Shown here: piece by piece, positions 1 through 11,862 of the stretch
How the letters are laid out: each line of letters begins with the position of its first letter
Position numbering within the stretch: position 1 is the first letter of the stretch
DNA from: Oscarella lobularis
Lineage: Eukaryota > Porifera > Homoscleromorpha > Homosclerophorida > Oscarellidae
Assembly: GCF_947507565.1 (NCBI RefSeq)
Contig: NC_089178.1
Span: 1,674,001-1,738,000 of the forward strand
Length of the DNA stretch: 64,000 nucleotides
Reading direction: 5' to 3'
Program-made: the position numbers and the translations under genes
Notes under the pieces: model-generated
What the model saw: only the letters and a program-made list of their open reading frames with translations
Told to the model about the DNA's origin: nothing
Databases searched by the model: none

Positions 1-1060
1 CAGTGCCTTAGGGAATTGTTGGCGGCATTGCAGGCGTTGTTTTGAAGCCAGCTGAAGGCAAACCTGCTCTGACGTGACGTGAACAGAGGGCGACTAAAGC
101 GTTTTCTTTTGCAGGTGCAAAGAAAGGCGGTGTCGGGGGATTCTTCAAGGGCATCGGAAAGGGATTGATTGGTGTTGTTGCCCGGCCTGTTGGTGGCGTT
201 GTTGACTTTGCAACGAGTACGTTTCAGGGAATAAGCAGGTGATACTGGTGCATTTATGAACTATTTGCACGCCTGAAAGATGTCTGCTTGTTCACAGTGC
301 AGCTGACCTGGAAACGGCCGTTATTCCTAGACGCCCAGCACGATTTATAGCTCAAAACGACGTTAGAACGTTAGCGTATGTGCAAGAAATGTTGTATTGA
401 TTCGTTTTAGATTATCCATCCATACTGTTTTCACTCTGCTTTAGGAAATGGAATGCTTCAGGTTAGATACCTTGATGCCGTTTACTTTAGCCCATGCCAT
501 GCCGTGCCCTTACACCCACTATCACACCTCTTTCTTTTTGCGATAGATTGTTGACGGAGGAAAATTCGCTTCTGACGAATATTTTGCTCATACCGTTATT
601 CTCCAAAATCCCAAGATCGTCTTCCTATTGACAAATAAGTAGGTGTTGTTGTATTCACATAAGTTGATGGTACCTAGAATTACTGTATTGTCAATCTAGG
701 CACCTGATATTTATCAAGGAAGGCGAATTCCTTGACAGCGGAGAACAAAAGTCCGCTTTCTCAACCTCTCTTTCAGAAATACTAGAAGTCCACGAAAAGG
801 ACAACAACGCTATTATTGTTGTTTTGAAGGTCTTCCTTTCCAGGACTAGTAAAAAATTATTAATTAATAGCGTTCATGTAGACAATCAAGAAGTCATTTT
901 TTGGAAAGTCGGAAGGGAACGAGAAAAAAGGATTCAAGGCTCCCAACAAAACAGATCGTCAGGTAAGCTTACGAATAAAGACACGAAGCTGACATTCGGA
1001 GTGTTTCTATAGTACGCTCTTGAAAAAGCCCACCAAGCGATTAGACTATTTGTGCACTGA
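1..1060 (+). CDS. VPS13: VPS13-family lipid-transfer protein, C-terminal exons (5' partial)
   Basis: These are the last exons of a VPS13 protein, a bridge-like lipid transporter at membrane contact sites. The second exon (115-238) reads [17 protein letters not shown] and then [13 protein letters not shown], the hallmark of the VPS13 C-terminal region. Later exons give [17 protein letters not shown], then [16 protein letters not shown], and the last exon ends [11 protein letters not shown] before TGA at 1058-1060. This tail corresponds to the PH-like end of VPS13A/C-type proteins. The first intron (58-114) starts with GC rather than GT, and the reading frame is kept only with that donor. I cannot tell which VPS13 paralogue it is because most of the gene lies to the left. 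It converges on ZER1. Confidence 0.9.
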
Positions 1061-1437
1061 CGCGTTGAATTATTTGACTACTCTTCGTTGACTACTTTAG
1101 CTGCTGCTGCTACGGACGCGCGTTTGATGTTCGTGCGTGTGTATTTCTGCATTGCTGCTGCATTGTGTTCGTGTGTAACAGTGAAATGTTTCGTACATGT
1201 GCTCTGCTGAAGCGTTCATACATGTACTCTACTGTAACGTGTCGCTTGTAAGCGACACGCGCCGTGTGCATTGACTCACCACAGCCTATTTTTTAGTCTA
1301 TTTTTAGTCTTCATACACTTACTAGATCTACCCAAAGTTACAAAACAAATAAGCTTATTATCAGGAAAAGAGAGCCAAAATATGCTGACTGGAAGCCAGA
1401 GTGCGCACCACACCGCACAGTATAATAATACATCAAG
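1061..1437. other. Convergent intergenic region between VPS13 and ZER1
   Basis: I see no coding exon here. The stretch is the shared 3' flank of two convergent genes and holds a perfect 9-bp-arm palindrome, GTGTCGCTTGTAAGCGACAC, at 1239-1258. The flanking sequence is AT-rich with short TGTACATGT-like repeats. Confidence 0.4.
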
Positions 1438-4400
1438 TCAAACCTGCTTTTGCTCTTCATTTTCTTCCAATTCTAAATTTCGCAAGCAAACCGTTTGTGC
1501 CACATCCGCAAATTTCTTGACAGTGGGAAGCACGCGAGGATCTGCTAGAAGGTCAGCCAGTACATTCAAGCCACCTTCCTTCTTCATCATTGGCGAATAC
1601 TTCTCTGCAAACGAAGATGCATAAAGGCAAGCGCAATTACAAAGCACATACGTACCTGAAACGCTGCACAGATTAGCCAAAGCCCAAACAGCCCAAAGCT
1701 GGGCAACAGGACAGTAGTCAGAGCGAGCAACGTTCAGCAGAGGAGTCAACGAATTGTAGTTGATAGAACGCTGAGACGAGAGATTCCACGATAAAACAGC
1801 CTTCTTCTACACAAAGAGATACACATATGAGAATCTTTATATGAGAATCCTTCTCCAAAATTTCCTACAATTGTCTCCAGGACTTCTTCCTTGGATATTG
1901 CCACCGTCCAGTTGAGGTCTCTATTGGTGACGATGTTGCACAGAATTCCAGTCGAATTGTAACTGATCTCGATTCCTTCTTCGTCAATCTTGACGCAATC
2001 TCTAAAGATAAGAGAATATCAAAGGCGTAGGCGGTAACCGGCACCCTGCCAACACCCTTCTGCTTTGACGGAGTGTACGTGCGGCGGAGTGTACGTGCGG
2101 GAGACATGCGCCAAAATAAAAAGCCTTTGGAGTAAGAATCAGTGTATGCCGCTAGCCAAACGAGCCGCAGGCTTGACCATTAGGCGCGCTTTTTATATAT
2201 AGTACAATTGATACTCTCGACTCTTGAGAGAAAGGGGGTCAGGAAACCGAGTGTTTCTCCGCGCGAAAGCTACTGTAGGTGTACTTTTGTTGTGCCAGCG
2301 ACATCGTGGCGTAAAACGAGTCGTGCTTGGAGATAAGTGTCGGGTCACGTACTCGTATGTCACGTTCCCGCCTTTCCGTTGGCCGGAATCCAACGGGAAC
2401 GGGTCGAAATCGCGAGCAAGTTATCAATAGTGCAAGAGGGGGTCAGCAAGAGGAATCTACGCGAGTTTAGTCGGACCTGGTTTGCTACTTTCGCTGCATG
2501 GCTCAACCTAAACCTAAACCTAGCAGCGAAAGTAGCAAACTGTCTTACGCATCATACTGTGCGAGCGCCGATCGCTAAACGTCTTTTGGTTGGCGTCGGT
2601 GTAGAGCGACCATATTGGCAACCATTCAAGATTAGAATACTAGTAGTGTGCAAGGGCGTCACCGTTTTGCACGTGGCGTGTCAGAAGTCTGAAGGACCCC
2701 GGTTAAAACCGCCCATATAGTCACGGCGAGTCACGATAGGTCACGAATGGTTAATACGGTCGATAGATTATAGGTGAGCGGCCGATATCTCACTTACGTT
2801 AGAAATCGAATTAATCCCGTTTCCATGAAGTCTTTGTGAAGATGAGAAACTTCTGACACATTGCCCTAAAAAAATGGTTTGGAGAAAAACACCATCCGCA
2901 TGGTTAATTACCAGCAATCCTAGCAGATTCTTTATGATCTTCCACGAATCAGGGTTTTCCTGCAATAGTGTATCGATGCGCTAATTTGAACATTTACGTA
3001 TCTTGCGCACCTCGCAGATTTTCTGAAAAAGTTTCATTCCGCCAAGTTCGATGAATTCTTCGCAATTAGGTGGACATTCGTCGGTGATGTTCCACAAAAA
3101 GCCGCACGCCACTTCCATTATATCGTCCATCTGAAGAGAGAACACGCTAAAATAGTAAAATAGCCCTACAAGAGCTAAGAACCTCTTTTGACTTCGTCTT
3201 CGCATCAACAAAGGAAATTATAGTCTAGAAGAAAACGGGTAAAAAATCGACGCAATTTTTTCTACTGAGAACCTTGACGGTGCCGCTTTTGAGCATGTGC
3301 CTCTTCTGTTCTTTCGTCGTCTGATCGTTCAAGAATTGAAGCAGATGACCCGCACCGACTAAAGCTGTTACTGCGCCTTACCGAGCATCCCAGATTGTAT
3401 ACTGCATAAACGGCGAGGCGTACGACAGACTCGTTCCCATCGGGAGGCTCTCTGATGCAGTCAGCGCACACGTCCCCTAGCCGTTTGCGAAATTGCTACG
3501 GGGGAGTGGGGCGAATGTACTCCAGTGCAACGCTAAGTGTTCACACATCTTACTTCAGTTTTGACTTTATCCATCACTTGGCAGAGAGTGATGAGGCAAT
3601 TTTTGGCCAGCTGGTCCAAAAGACTTTTACGTGAACTACATTACCTCTATGAGTACTGTCGCATGCACCTGTACATTGGACCTTCTCGTCTCTAAGCATT
3701 CAATCAAGAGCTTTACTGATTCGCTGCCGAGAGAGCGAGAGAACTCAAGACGACGTAACGTACGACAGCGTGGAACCTTACTGAATTGTGACGCAATCCT
3801 GGCTCTCAAAAAAACGCGTCTTGAACAAGTGAAACATTGTAGCACTAAATAGAGCAAAGAAGCAAAAATGGAAAGAAATAATCCTATCAGACCAACTCAC
3901 GTCCCAGACACCATTGTACCAGGATCACCGCCATGAATGGCCAGAGCTTTAACTATCACCTAGAGAAAAACGGGAAATGGAATCAAAGATACTCAGCCCT
4001 GTCTCCCTCAAGTACCGAAAGTAATCGCGCTCTCATCTCATCCTCAATGTCCTCAGATGAAACCTTCGAGTAGGATTCTCGCACAAGATGCTTCACAACC
4101 GAATCGACGAGCTGATAACGTTCCAATCCAGCGCACACCTGCTCAATACTTGATTCGCCCATAATCTAAGAGAAACGTATCGCGAATATCAAAGTGACAA
4201 CTATTGCAGACACAATATCGTTACAGTTGACGCTAGCGGCGCACTCCACGTCGCTGACGGCAATCCTTCGACGCCGACAAGACCGAGAAATTGCAGCGGT
4301 TGAGCAAGAGAACTCAGGCTCGCCACGGAATCATTATCAAATTGAGCAAAACTGACGTCCAACGACGTCAAGTCAACGAGCCGCTCGACGATGCGCGGCA

Positions 4401-5573
4401 CGATTTCGCCTCGTCGCATCGACGGAGTGGCGGAGAGCCACGGCGGCGGCGACCACGATACGTCCAAGTGACGCAGACGATCGAGCGAGAGCACGACGAC
4501 AAGTGCCTCGTCGTCGAACGGCACGCAGCGAACGTTGAGCGAGAGAAGCGTCGACCGGAGACCGGCGAGACCGGCGAGCGTCGAGAGACGTTCGCAAAAC
4601 GAGACGTCGAGTTCGGCGAGTTGGGCGAGATTGGTCGTCACTTGGACGAGAGCGTCGTCGCTCAGATGAATGCATCGGCACAGATTCAACGAGCGGAGAT
4701 GAACGAACGATCCGATCGCTGAAAAGTCGACGTAGCGCGTGCAGTTGATCATCGTGAGACGCTTGAGCGTCGTTTGGGAGCGTTCGACGAGCGACGACAG
4801 CGACCAGTCGGTTTCGTGCGCTCGAAACGAGAGATCGATTTCGACGAGAGCGTGATTTTTGAGCGCGTTGATTGCCGAGTCTTGAAAGTCGGGCGGCAAA
4901 ACGTCGCCGTCTTGATTCACTCGTTCGCCTACGAAAGCAAGTAGGATTACGTAAACAGAGAAAGGCAAGGTTAGTCATGTACGGAAAGTCAGCAGCGAGG
5001 AAATGATAATTAAAATTTAGAAAAAGCTTTTCTACATTTCTCGCTTTGAACGCGAAAACTCGTGAGACCGGTATTGCTCAGAAATCTCAAAAGACAGGGT
5101 TCGTTACTAGGAGGTCGAATCAATAGAAACAACCTGAACTGAAACCAGTGCAAGTGGATGTCAATTAAACGTTTCTAAGTAAATTTTCCTAACAATTAGA
5201 CCATATACATGCGCTTTCCTAATGACTCATCGCCATCCATTCATTGCCGTGCGAGAACGTAACAACGTGTACATGATGTACTCTGCTGCGTGTTTCAAGC
5301 GATCGGCGTACCTGGTGGCACGAAGAGGTGGGCTCGAGTCACTCGGCACAGTTTCGGATTGCTGAACATCGATAGAACGGCCCTGTGAGCTCGTTTCCGT
5401 TTCGACAGGCAAGCTATGAGGGCGTTCGACACTCTTTCCGGGACAAATGTGCCCAATTGCTCGAAGAAAGCGTGCTTTTGCGCTTTGCCAACATTCCACG
5501 CCGCTTCGAAAAGCAAAAGATTTGCGAATCGAGCCAAACACTGGCTGGTAAGCGATTCCGGTTCGAAAGGCAT
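1438..5573 (-). CDS. ZER1: ZER1/ZYG11-family CRL2 substrate receptor
   Basis: This family supplies substrate receptors of cullin-2 ubiquitin ligases that recognise N-terminal glycine degrons. The start at 5571-5573 gives MPFEPESLTSQCLARFAN, close to the ZER1 N-terminus. The next part contains SMFSNPKLCRVTRAHL, which matches the LFSDPRxTRLTRIHL block of human ZER1. The large exon at about 4970-4230 encodes leucine-rich repeats (LAELDVSFCERLSTLAGL, LRHLDVSW, PLQFLGLVGVEGL). The 3' exons encode the armadillo-like part, including FLWNITDECPPNCEEF and AQLWAVWALANLCSVS, then YSPMMKKEGGLNVLADLL, and stop at 1438. The ALWNITDE and YCPLLIKEGG blocks are diagnostic, and ZER1 fits better than ZYG11B. 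One intron (about 2110-2780) is unusually long and carries a hairpin. WDR35 ends only 46 bp upstream of the start. Confidence 0.88.
2480..2540. repeat. Perfect 18-bp-arm hairpin inside a ZER1 intron
   Basis: The arm GTTTGCTACTTTCGCTGC (2480-2497) is exactly reverse-complementary to 2523-2540. The 25-base loop contains three CCTAAA units in tandem. It lies in the longest ZER1 intron (about 2110-2780), in a stretch with no exon. It may be the core of a small palindromic element or a structured intronic RNA. No family is recognised. Confidence 0.7.
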
Positions 5574-5619
5574 TGGTAGGACCTAACGCACGCTAGATTT
5601 GACACAAAACAAATGACAA

Positions 5620-8600
5620 TTAGCACGGGTAATGACAGAGGGGGCAGTTTCTGTAAGAGTCAATTTCCGATTCGTGGGCTCGATGCTTGCACATGCCACA
5701 CATCCAAAACTGATAGTCAAGGATGGGCCTGCCAGTGGCAATGCAAACGGGCAACTTAGAGTCCGAGTCGTCTCCCTCGATTGCACTAGACCTTATTAAA
5801 AAAATCCATTTTTTAAACGAAAGCGCAAATGGCTTATAAACGCTACCGAAGATTCAGAGACGTGTCCGCCACGCTTCGGTCTTTCGGCGGGTGCGCGGTG
5901 AAAATATCCAAAGCGAGATTTTCGTACGCTTCTCTGTCCTCCGATGCAATCTCTTCGCTCGATTCCAGGCGAATGAAAGCCTATAGAAAACTTAGAATTG
6001 CTTTCTGCGAGTCGCGCCTATAGCTCACCCTTGAGCACGTTCCGAACGCTTTGTTTCCGCCACTAGTCAAAGCCAGTAGGGAGTAAATGTCTGCAGGATT
6101 CAGCATATCCTCGTAATCGCGCAATTGCAAAGCCTGAGACGAGACCGATACATAGCAATTCGCATCTTATTTTAATTCAATCTCTTTTCGTACGGTTGAC
6201 ATAGCTGCGTCGTAGTAGCCCTTGTACAGTTGTCTCTGCGCCAAGAGGAAAAAATGGTACGCCTGCAAGAAACGAAAAGGAAGATATATTCTAATTAAAC
6301 CTTATACACATTTTTACCTCGGCTCCTCTCCACGCATTGTCAACAAGTCTCATGTCCTCGCCACTAGTCGTTTCCTCCTCGAGAAGGCTATCAAGAGCCG
6401 ACGATACCTACAAGTGAACGCAAGAGCTCTAATTGCGCAATATAATAGAAAGCGAAGGAGCTCCATGCCCCAACCGTATACACGTCTATTTTGACGCGCT
6501 TTCTACCTCTTTCTTTTGCGAAGATTTTAACTTTATCTGGTCGTGATACGCTTCGACCTAAACGCACATGCACATAGTATCTAAATTGCTAGCAAGTCCT
6601 TATTGACTTCTCATGCCTCGAGTGCCGCTAACACGTAGAGCTTCTTCGTTCTCAAAGGATTGCTGCGAGTGTCTCCGCTTTCCTTCGCCAACTGCAGCAA
6701 ACAAAGCCAATCTAGACTATAGTCGAATATATTTTAGTCTGATTTTCTTACGTCAAACAGCAGCCTAGCGGATTCTAAGTGACGGTTAGCTTTGCGATTT
6801 CTATACGAGCAACTACTGAATGAAATTACCCTTCCTTCGCGATCGTCTTACAGTGCAATAGCTTCGAGACGCATGTCTTTCTCAAGCAGATGCGACGCGT
6901 ATTTAGCCAGGAGAGAATTTATCTCCTTAACGTTGTGAGTCTTTGCCAGCTCAACTGCCTGATCCCACTATCATCCCCACAGCGATATGTTAACCAATTA
7001 AAAATCACGGTATAGTTATGTACTTGCCTGATTCAAGCGGACACAGCAGTCAATAGCCAGCTGGAGTTTCCCAGTCTTAATTAAAGATATAAGCGTTCTT
7101 AGTACAAAAAGTAAACACGCTACCTTCACATAAGCCAGAACAGCTTGCTCACACATTCCAACAGTGACAAACATGCCACCAATAGTCTAATATACTAATG
7201 AAAATAACTTTGTATATAGGCCAATGCCCACTCACGCCGAGCAACGGAGAGTTCTCTGGAAGGGCGAGAACAAGATTCTCCAAGCCATTGTAGTCCTCAA
7301 GCATGTAGTAGCAATGAGCCAATCGTTCCTGATTGCGACCTTGCAGGTAGTAGGAAACGGCATTTTGCCTGCGAGTGTCTTTCTGTTGCATGGAAAACAT
7401 TTTAGAAAAGTTTCTTCAAGTACCATTTTTGTCTGTCCGCGTAGTAGTCGCCAATGGCATTCCAGGCTTTTTCCAGTAGGGCGTCATTGCCTAAAACGCT
7501 TTTTAAAAAAAATGCCTGTACGGTCCTTGGCGTTCTCACCGGCACCGCCTCCGGTTTTCAAGAGTTGAACAACTCTGAACCAATCTCCCAGTTTCATTCG
7601 CATGTCGACAGCCAGGTCACTGAGAAGAACACAGCGTTTTACCCAACCCAGTTACAAAAACTCTTCCCCGACCGGCGATCCATGTCCAAGTACAGGCGTT
7701 CGGCTTCTTCGAAACGGTGAAAGAAGGCAGCCACTTCAGCCTGCTGCTTCTTTTCGCTCTAATAAAGAACACTGTATTGGTACGCGTGCTCTCATCTGCA
7801 CATGCAGGAATTACGTCGAGCTTTTTGATTCTTTTGACGAATTGAATTCCTTGGTAATCCTTGCATCTGACAAACGCTTTGTCTGCCATTTCCAAGTTGA
7901 GCCGCTCTAGTGCAGTCTCGGCCAAAAGCCGCCTACGGTGGTGCAGCGATCGACAAGAAAACAAAGATGAAACGAAAACGCATACCAAAGTCTAGGATGA
8001 GGATTATCTTCAATGAATTGGCAAGCATCTTGTATCGTAACCTTCGCCAAAAGGTCGCGCGTGTCTCTCAGGGACTACACAAGCGAATATGGAGAACGTT
8101 CGCATAGAAGGATTCGCTTCGATCTCCTACCTTGACGTCGAGATCCAGGATGCTGTCTTTGACAGGATGATCAGGATCCTACAGCGAAGAACTTGAAGTG
8201 CGTATATGGGCGCCTGTAGCGACTAACCTTCATAACCTCGTCAAGCAGAACTGCTTTTACTTGAAGATCGTTGAACTGGCAAATGTATCCTGAGCTCTGA
8301 ATTGGTTCCTATAGCCAATATTCCTTACTGAAAGACCGGCGACTGCTTGTTTATCAACTATTTACCTCTGGATCCATATTTCTAAAAATGTACATTCGCG
8401 TCTTTTCCATCATGGCAAACATTTCCGGATTGTCCGACGCCCACTTCATGTCCCAGACGTCTTTGCGTTCAAATTGCAACTGTTCTCCCTGAGCGGAGTC
8501 CCCGGTATCGGCAGTTCTCCTCTCCTTTCGGAAACACAAAGTCTCTTAGGCAGTCGTTTATCGAGAATGCGACATACGAAATCAAAAAGCGTAAGTATTC

Positions 8601-11600
8601 CGGAAATGTCAATAATGGCCAATCTCCTATCAAAAAAAAGCCTTGACAGATTCGAAATTTTCGCCGCGATTGACTCACGTCGAATTGCAATTCAAGAAAA
8701 TTTTGTCAGGACGACAATTCACCACGTGCTTCATTTCCAGCGCCAGCAAAGGAAAGCTGTACCGCTGAAGAGTCCCAGATTCCCGACCCTAGAAACAAGA
8801 GAGAAAGTCATTCACAGAGTAAAATGAAACAGGAACGTTCCGTCTCGAGCCATCGAACTTCTAAGGAGCCTAATCTATGCGTTCGCACGTACAACAACGA
8901 GCATCTTGTCAGAGATGCAAGCGCAGCATATCATGTCCTTCGTCGACGCTTGAGCACGACGAAAATCCAGCTGGCCGGCGTCGCCAGTTCCGGACGGAAC
9001 GTCGTCGACGTGGAAAATTCTGAAAGAGGAAGTGAGTGAGTGAGTACGAATATATATCTTTTATGCGACTTTTCACGGCCTTCTTTTCCTCGCTTTCCCG
9101 CGCCGTGTATCATTTCGAGAGCCGTCAGTTTCTTGGGGCTTTTGAACTGCCACGTGTAGATGGCAGATCGAGACACGGCGACAACGTGCGTGTGAGACAA
9201 CGCCACGTGAACGGGTTCTACAAAAAGGAAATAGCTTCAATAAGTAATTGCTTTACCCGAATACCTAAATCAATGTATTTCGTATCCATAGGCGTGCCAA
9301 TAGAATTGAAAAGTATCAGGATGTACTAAAAAAAGAAATCACTAGCTCGCAGGAGATGCTTCAATTAATTAATTAAAGAGATTCGAACCTGTCCACTGGC
9401 GTCGTCCGCTCTGCAGACCAAGACGCAATGGTCTCCACAGGACGCAATGGACACAACGTGTTTCACGTACTTGACGTAACGCTGAAACAAAGAAAATTCA
9501 CGAGTTTGCACAGACAGACAACGGGTGTTGCACGTTTACCTCGTTATTCTTGACGTCCCAAAAGATGACAACGTACTCCACCTTTCCGGGTTTTGTGTAG
9601 GCAAAGACGACCGTGTTGGAGCAGTAGCCCCACTTGAACGAACATAGCGGTTTTGCAAGGCCATTCTGCTGAGACTTACCTTGTAGTCGGGTCGAACGTT
9701 GGCGAAATAGATGAACGAGTCGACGGCGAGCGATATGCGAAGACTGCTTCCTTCCCAAGCGCACATGTACAGTTGCTTGCCTGGGACTTTGAGAGATCTG
9801 AGATGCTAAAAGGGAACGAGTCGTAGAGAAGATGAGCCTAATCTTCAAATTCATCAACCAACTTCTCCTGACGGATTGTAGAACTGCACCACGTTCCATT
9901 CCTTTAAAAATACAAAACAATTAGGATAGAGAAGATGACACCTCATTGCAACAGACACAAATGTCCGTTAAAAGGAGGTTTCGCTCTCCGTGTACCTTTG
10001 ACGTGTCGCTCGACACGGGAAAGACCTGCGATCCCGCCACTGCCAGAACGGTTCCCGTGTGATTCCAGCGAATGCACGCCACCGTCATTCCGGTATCAAT
10101 TAAAATTGGATCTGATAGAAAAAGAAAAACAAGTGGATGAAACACTAACCTATCCCCTCCAAACGCACTGTCATCAGATTCGTGTCTCATGATTTGCATA
10201 CGTCCGTTGTCATAGCAAACAGCCAGGCAGGGACAGTCGGGTTCAACATATCCCTCAGCACCGTTGTACCTTCAGAAGCAAAGAAAAAGATATAAAGGAG
10301 AGAGCGACTAGCTAAAGAGAAAAACAGTAGCGTAGGAAAGCCATTGGTCATAAAATAAAACAAAACCCCACGAAAGGCGGTGTTATGCCGCCAAAGCGCG
10401 TCTCTCCACGCATATCGTAACATTACAGATAGGTTGATTTTCGGTCTCAGCAACTGCTACGCCACTTGAGTAAAGAGTAAAGTACCATGCCAATCCAACT
10501 AATTTCACAACTTCTGTGACATTTTCAAGGCACTGAAGACTCAGTTTTGACTTTAGCCCCATGAAAAAAACAAAGGTTATCTCCCCGTTTAACGTACTGT
10601 TTCATATCCTTACGCAAAAGTTGCCAGCGGCATCATAAATGTGTACCTCCTTTTTTGACGTACCAAAAAGAATGATCTTACCGTCTGGTGACCACTACAA
10701 GGCAAACGCGAGTGCAAAACTCTGAAGGATAATATCATATGATGATGTCTTTTGGTACCTCTACACAGGCTAGGGTGGTTCCCTTTAGTTCCTTTCCCCA
10801 AAGTCGATTTCCGTCAACTGAGCCAACAATCACAGCCCCTTTATAGAAATATAGGCAAAGAGTACAAATAGACGACAGACAATGTTAAATTGGCATACCG
10901 TCTTCATAGACTATGCATATCTTTCCACCTTCTGCGTTCCACTTCATGTCTCTCACGACGCTCTTGTTTCGATTGTTGATCATTTCCTCATACCACGAGC
11001 CTAATATGTTATTGATTAATAACGTACTGCTTATTGACCTCCACGTGCCTTTGTACAGCATCCACACAATGATAAGTCCCTGCTGATCACTCGTAGTCAG
11101 CTTCTGGTGATGATCATTCCAGGCAATCACCTGAACAGCTCCTATAATAACAACAAAAGATCGATAAAAATAGAAGAGCTCCGCTAATAATGATTTTCCA
11201 TATAAAACACACACTTCGGACACACAACACTACATTTGAATAAAACGACACTTCAGCCACCTCCTCCTCCTCCTCCTTACCCGCATGGCCCTCCAAGGTT
11301 TGATTCATAGAAAGATTGCTAGGCGCTGCCAGTCCACGAACGCGCGTGTCGTTTCCTGCGAATGAAGAGGGGAAATGAGGCGCGTCCCGTCACCGCTCTG
11401 CGCGCGAACGGCTTCTCCTCCCCGTATTGCGCGCGAACGGCGTCTAACCTGTTTGCGATTCGAGTTTCAGTACTTTCAGAAGGCCGTCTTCACCGCCACA
11501 CGCAATCCAACCTTGATGGCCATTCCACGCTATGCAGCGGAGCTTCGTGCTGTTCGGAATCGCGATCTGCACCGCGAAAGTAGTTTACTAAGAGACGAAT

Positions 11601-11650
11601 TCACGGAATTCAAAAAAACGCAAGACCTTTTTGCTTAGATAGATGAACAT
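5620..11650 (-). CDS. WDR35: Intraflagellar transport protein IFT121 (WDR35)
   Basis: IFT121 is a subunit of the IFT-A complex, which drives retrograde transport in cilia and entry of membrane proteins. The start ATG is at 11648-11650. Exon 1 encodes MFIYLSKK and splices to [18 protein letters not shown] and then [18 protein letters not shown], an almost textbook IFT121 N-terminus opening the first of two WD-repeat propellers. [10 protein letters not shown] follows at about 11310. The C-terminal exons give [17 protein letters not shown], then MCGMCKHRA and NCPLCHYPC before the stop (5620-5622). These form the paired CxxC zinc-binding end typical of IFT121 and IFT122. The middle is TPR-like and split over many short exons. 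The predicted length is about that of the human protein. An RFX-like site lies just upstream of the start. The gene indicates that the organism has cilia or flagella. Confidence 0.93.
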
Positions 11651-11665
11651 TGCGGGTTTACTTCG

Positions 11666-11678
11666 GTCGTCGAGCAAC
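11666..11678 (-). promoter_or_regulatory. Candidate RFX X-box upstream of WDR35
   Basis: GTCGTCGAGCAAC lies 15-28 bases upstream of the WDR35 start codon. The right half matches RGYAAC exactly and the left half matches GTNRCC at five of six positions, with a one-base spacer. RFX factors control ciliary genes through such inverted half-sites. This is a motif match only. Confidence 0.4.
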
Positions 11679-11862
11679 GAAGGAATCTAGCGCGCGCAGC
11701 GAAACGTCACACTTCTAAAGAGATGGAAATAAACAAGACCGATAGACTGACGATTGAGGCCGCACTCCCGAATCAACGGTCAGCTACATGATCACAGTCA
11801 CACATCCAAGCCCAAATACAACAAAAACAACCACCAAAGTGCTGCAAGACGACGCAGAGCCT

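Noticed and set aside
4291-4722. 143-codon charged ORF on the plus strand
   Set aside because: It is a shadow of the ZER1 leucine-rich-repeat exon; its repetitive Arg/Glu content comes from GC-rich coding DNA.
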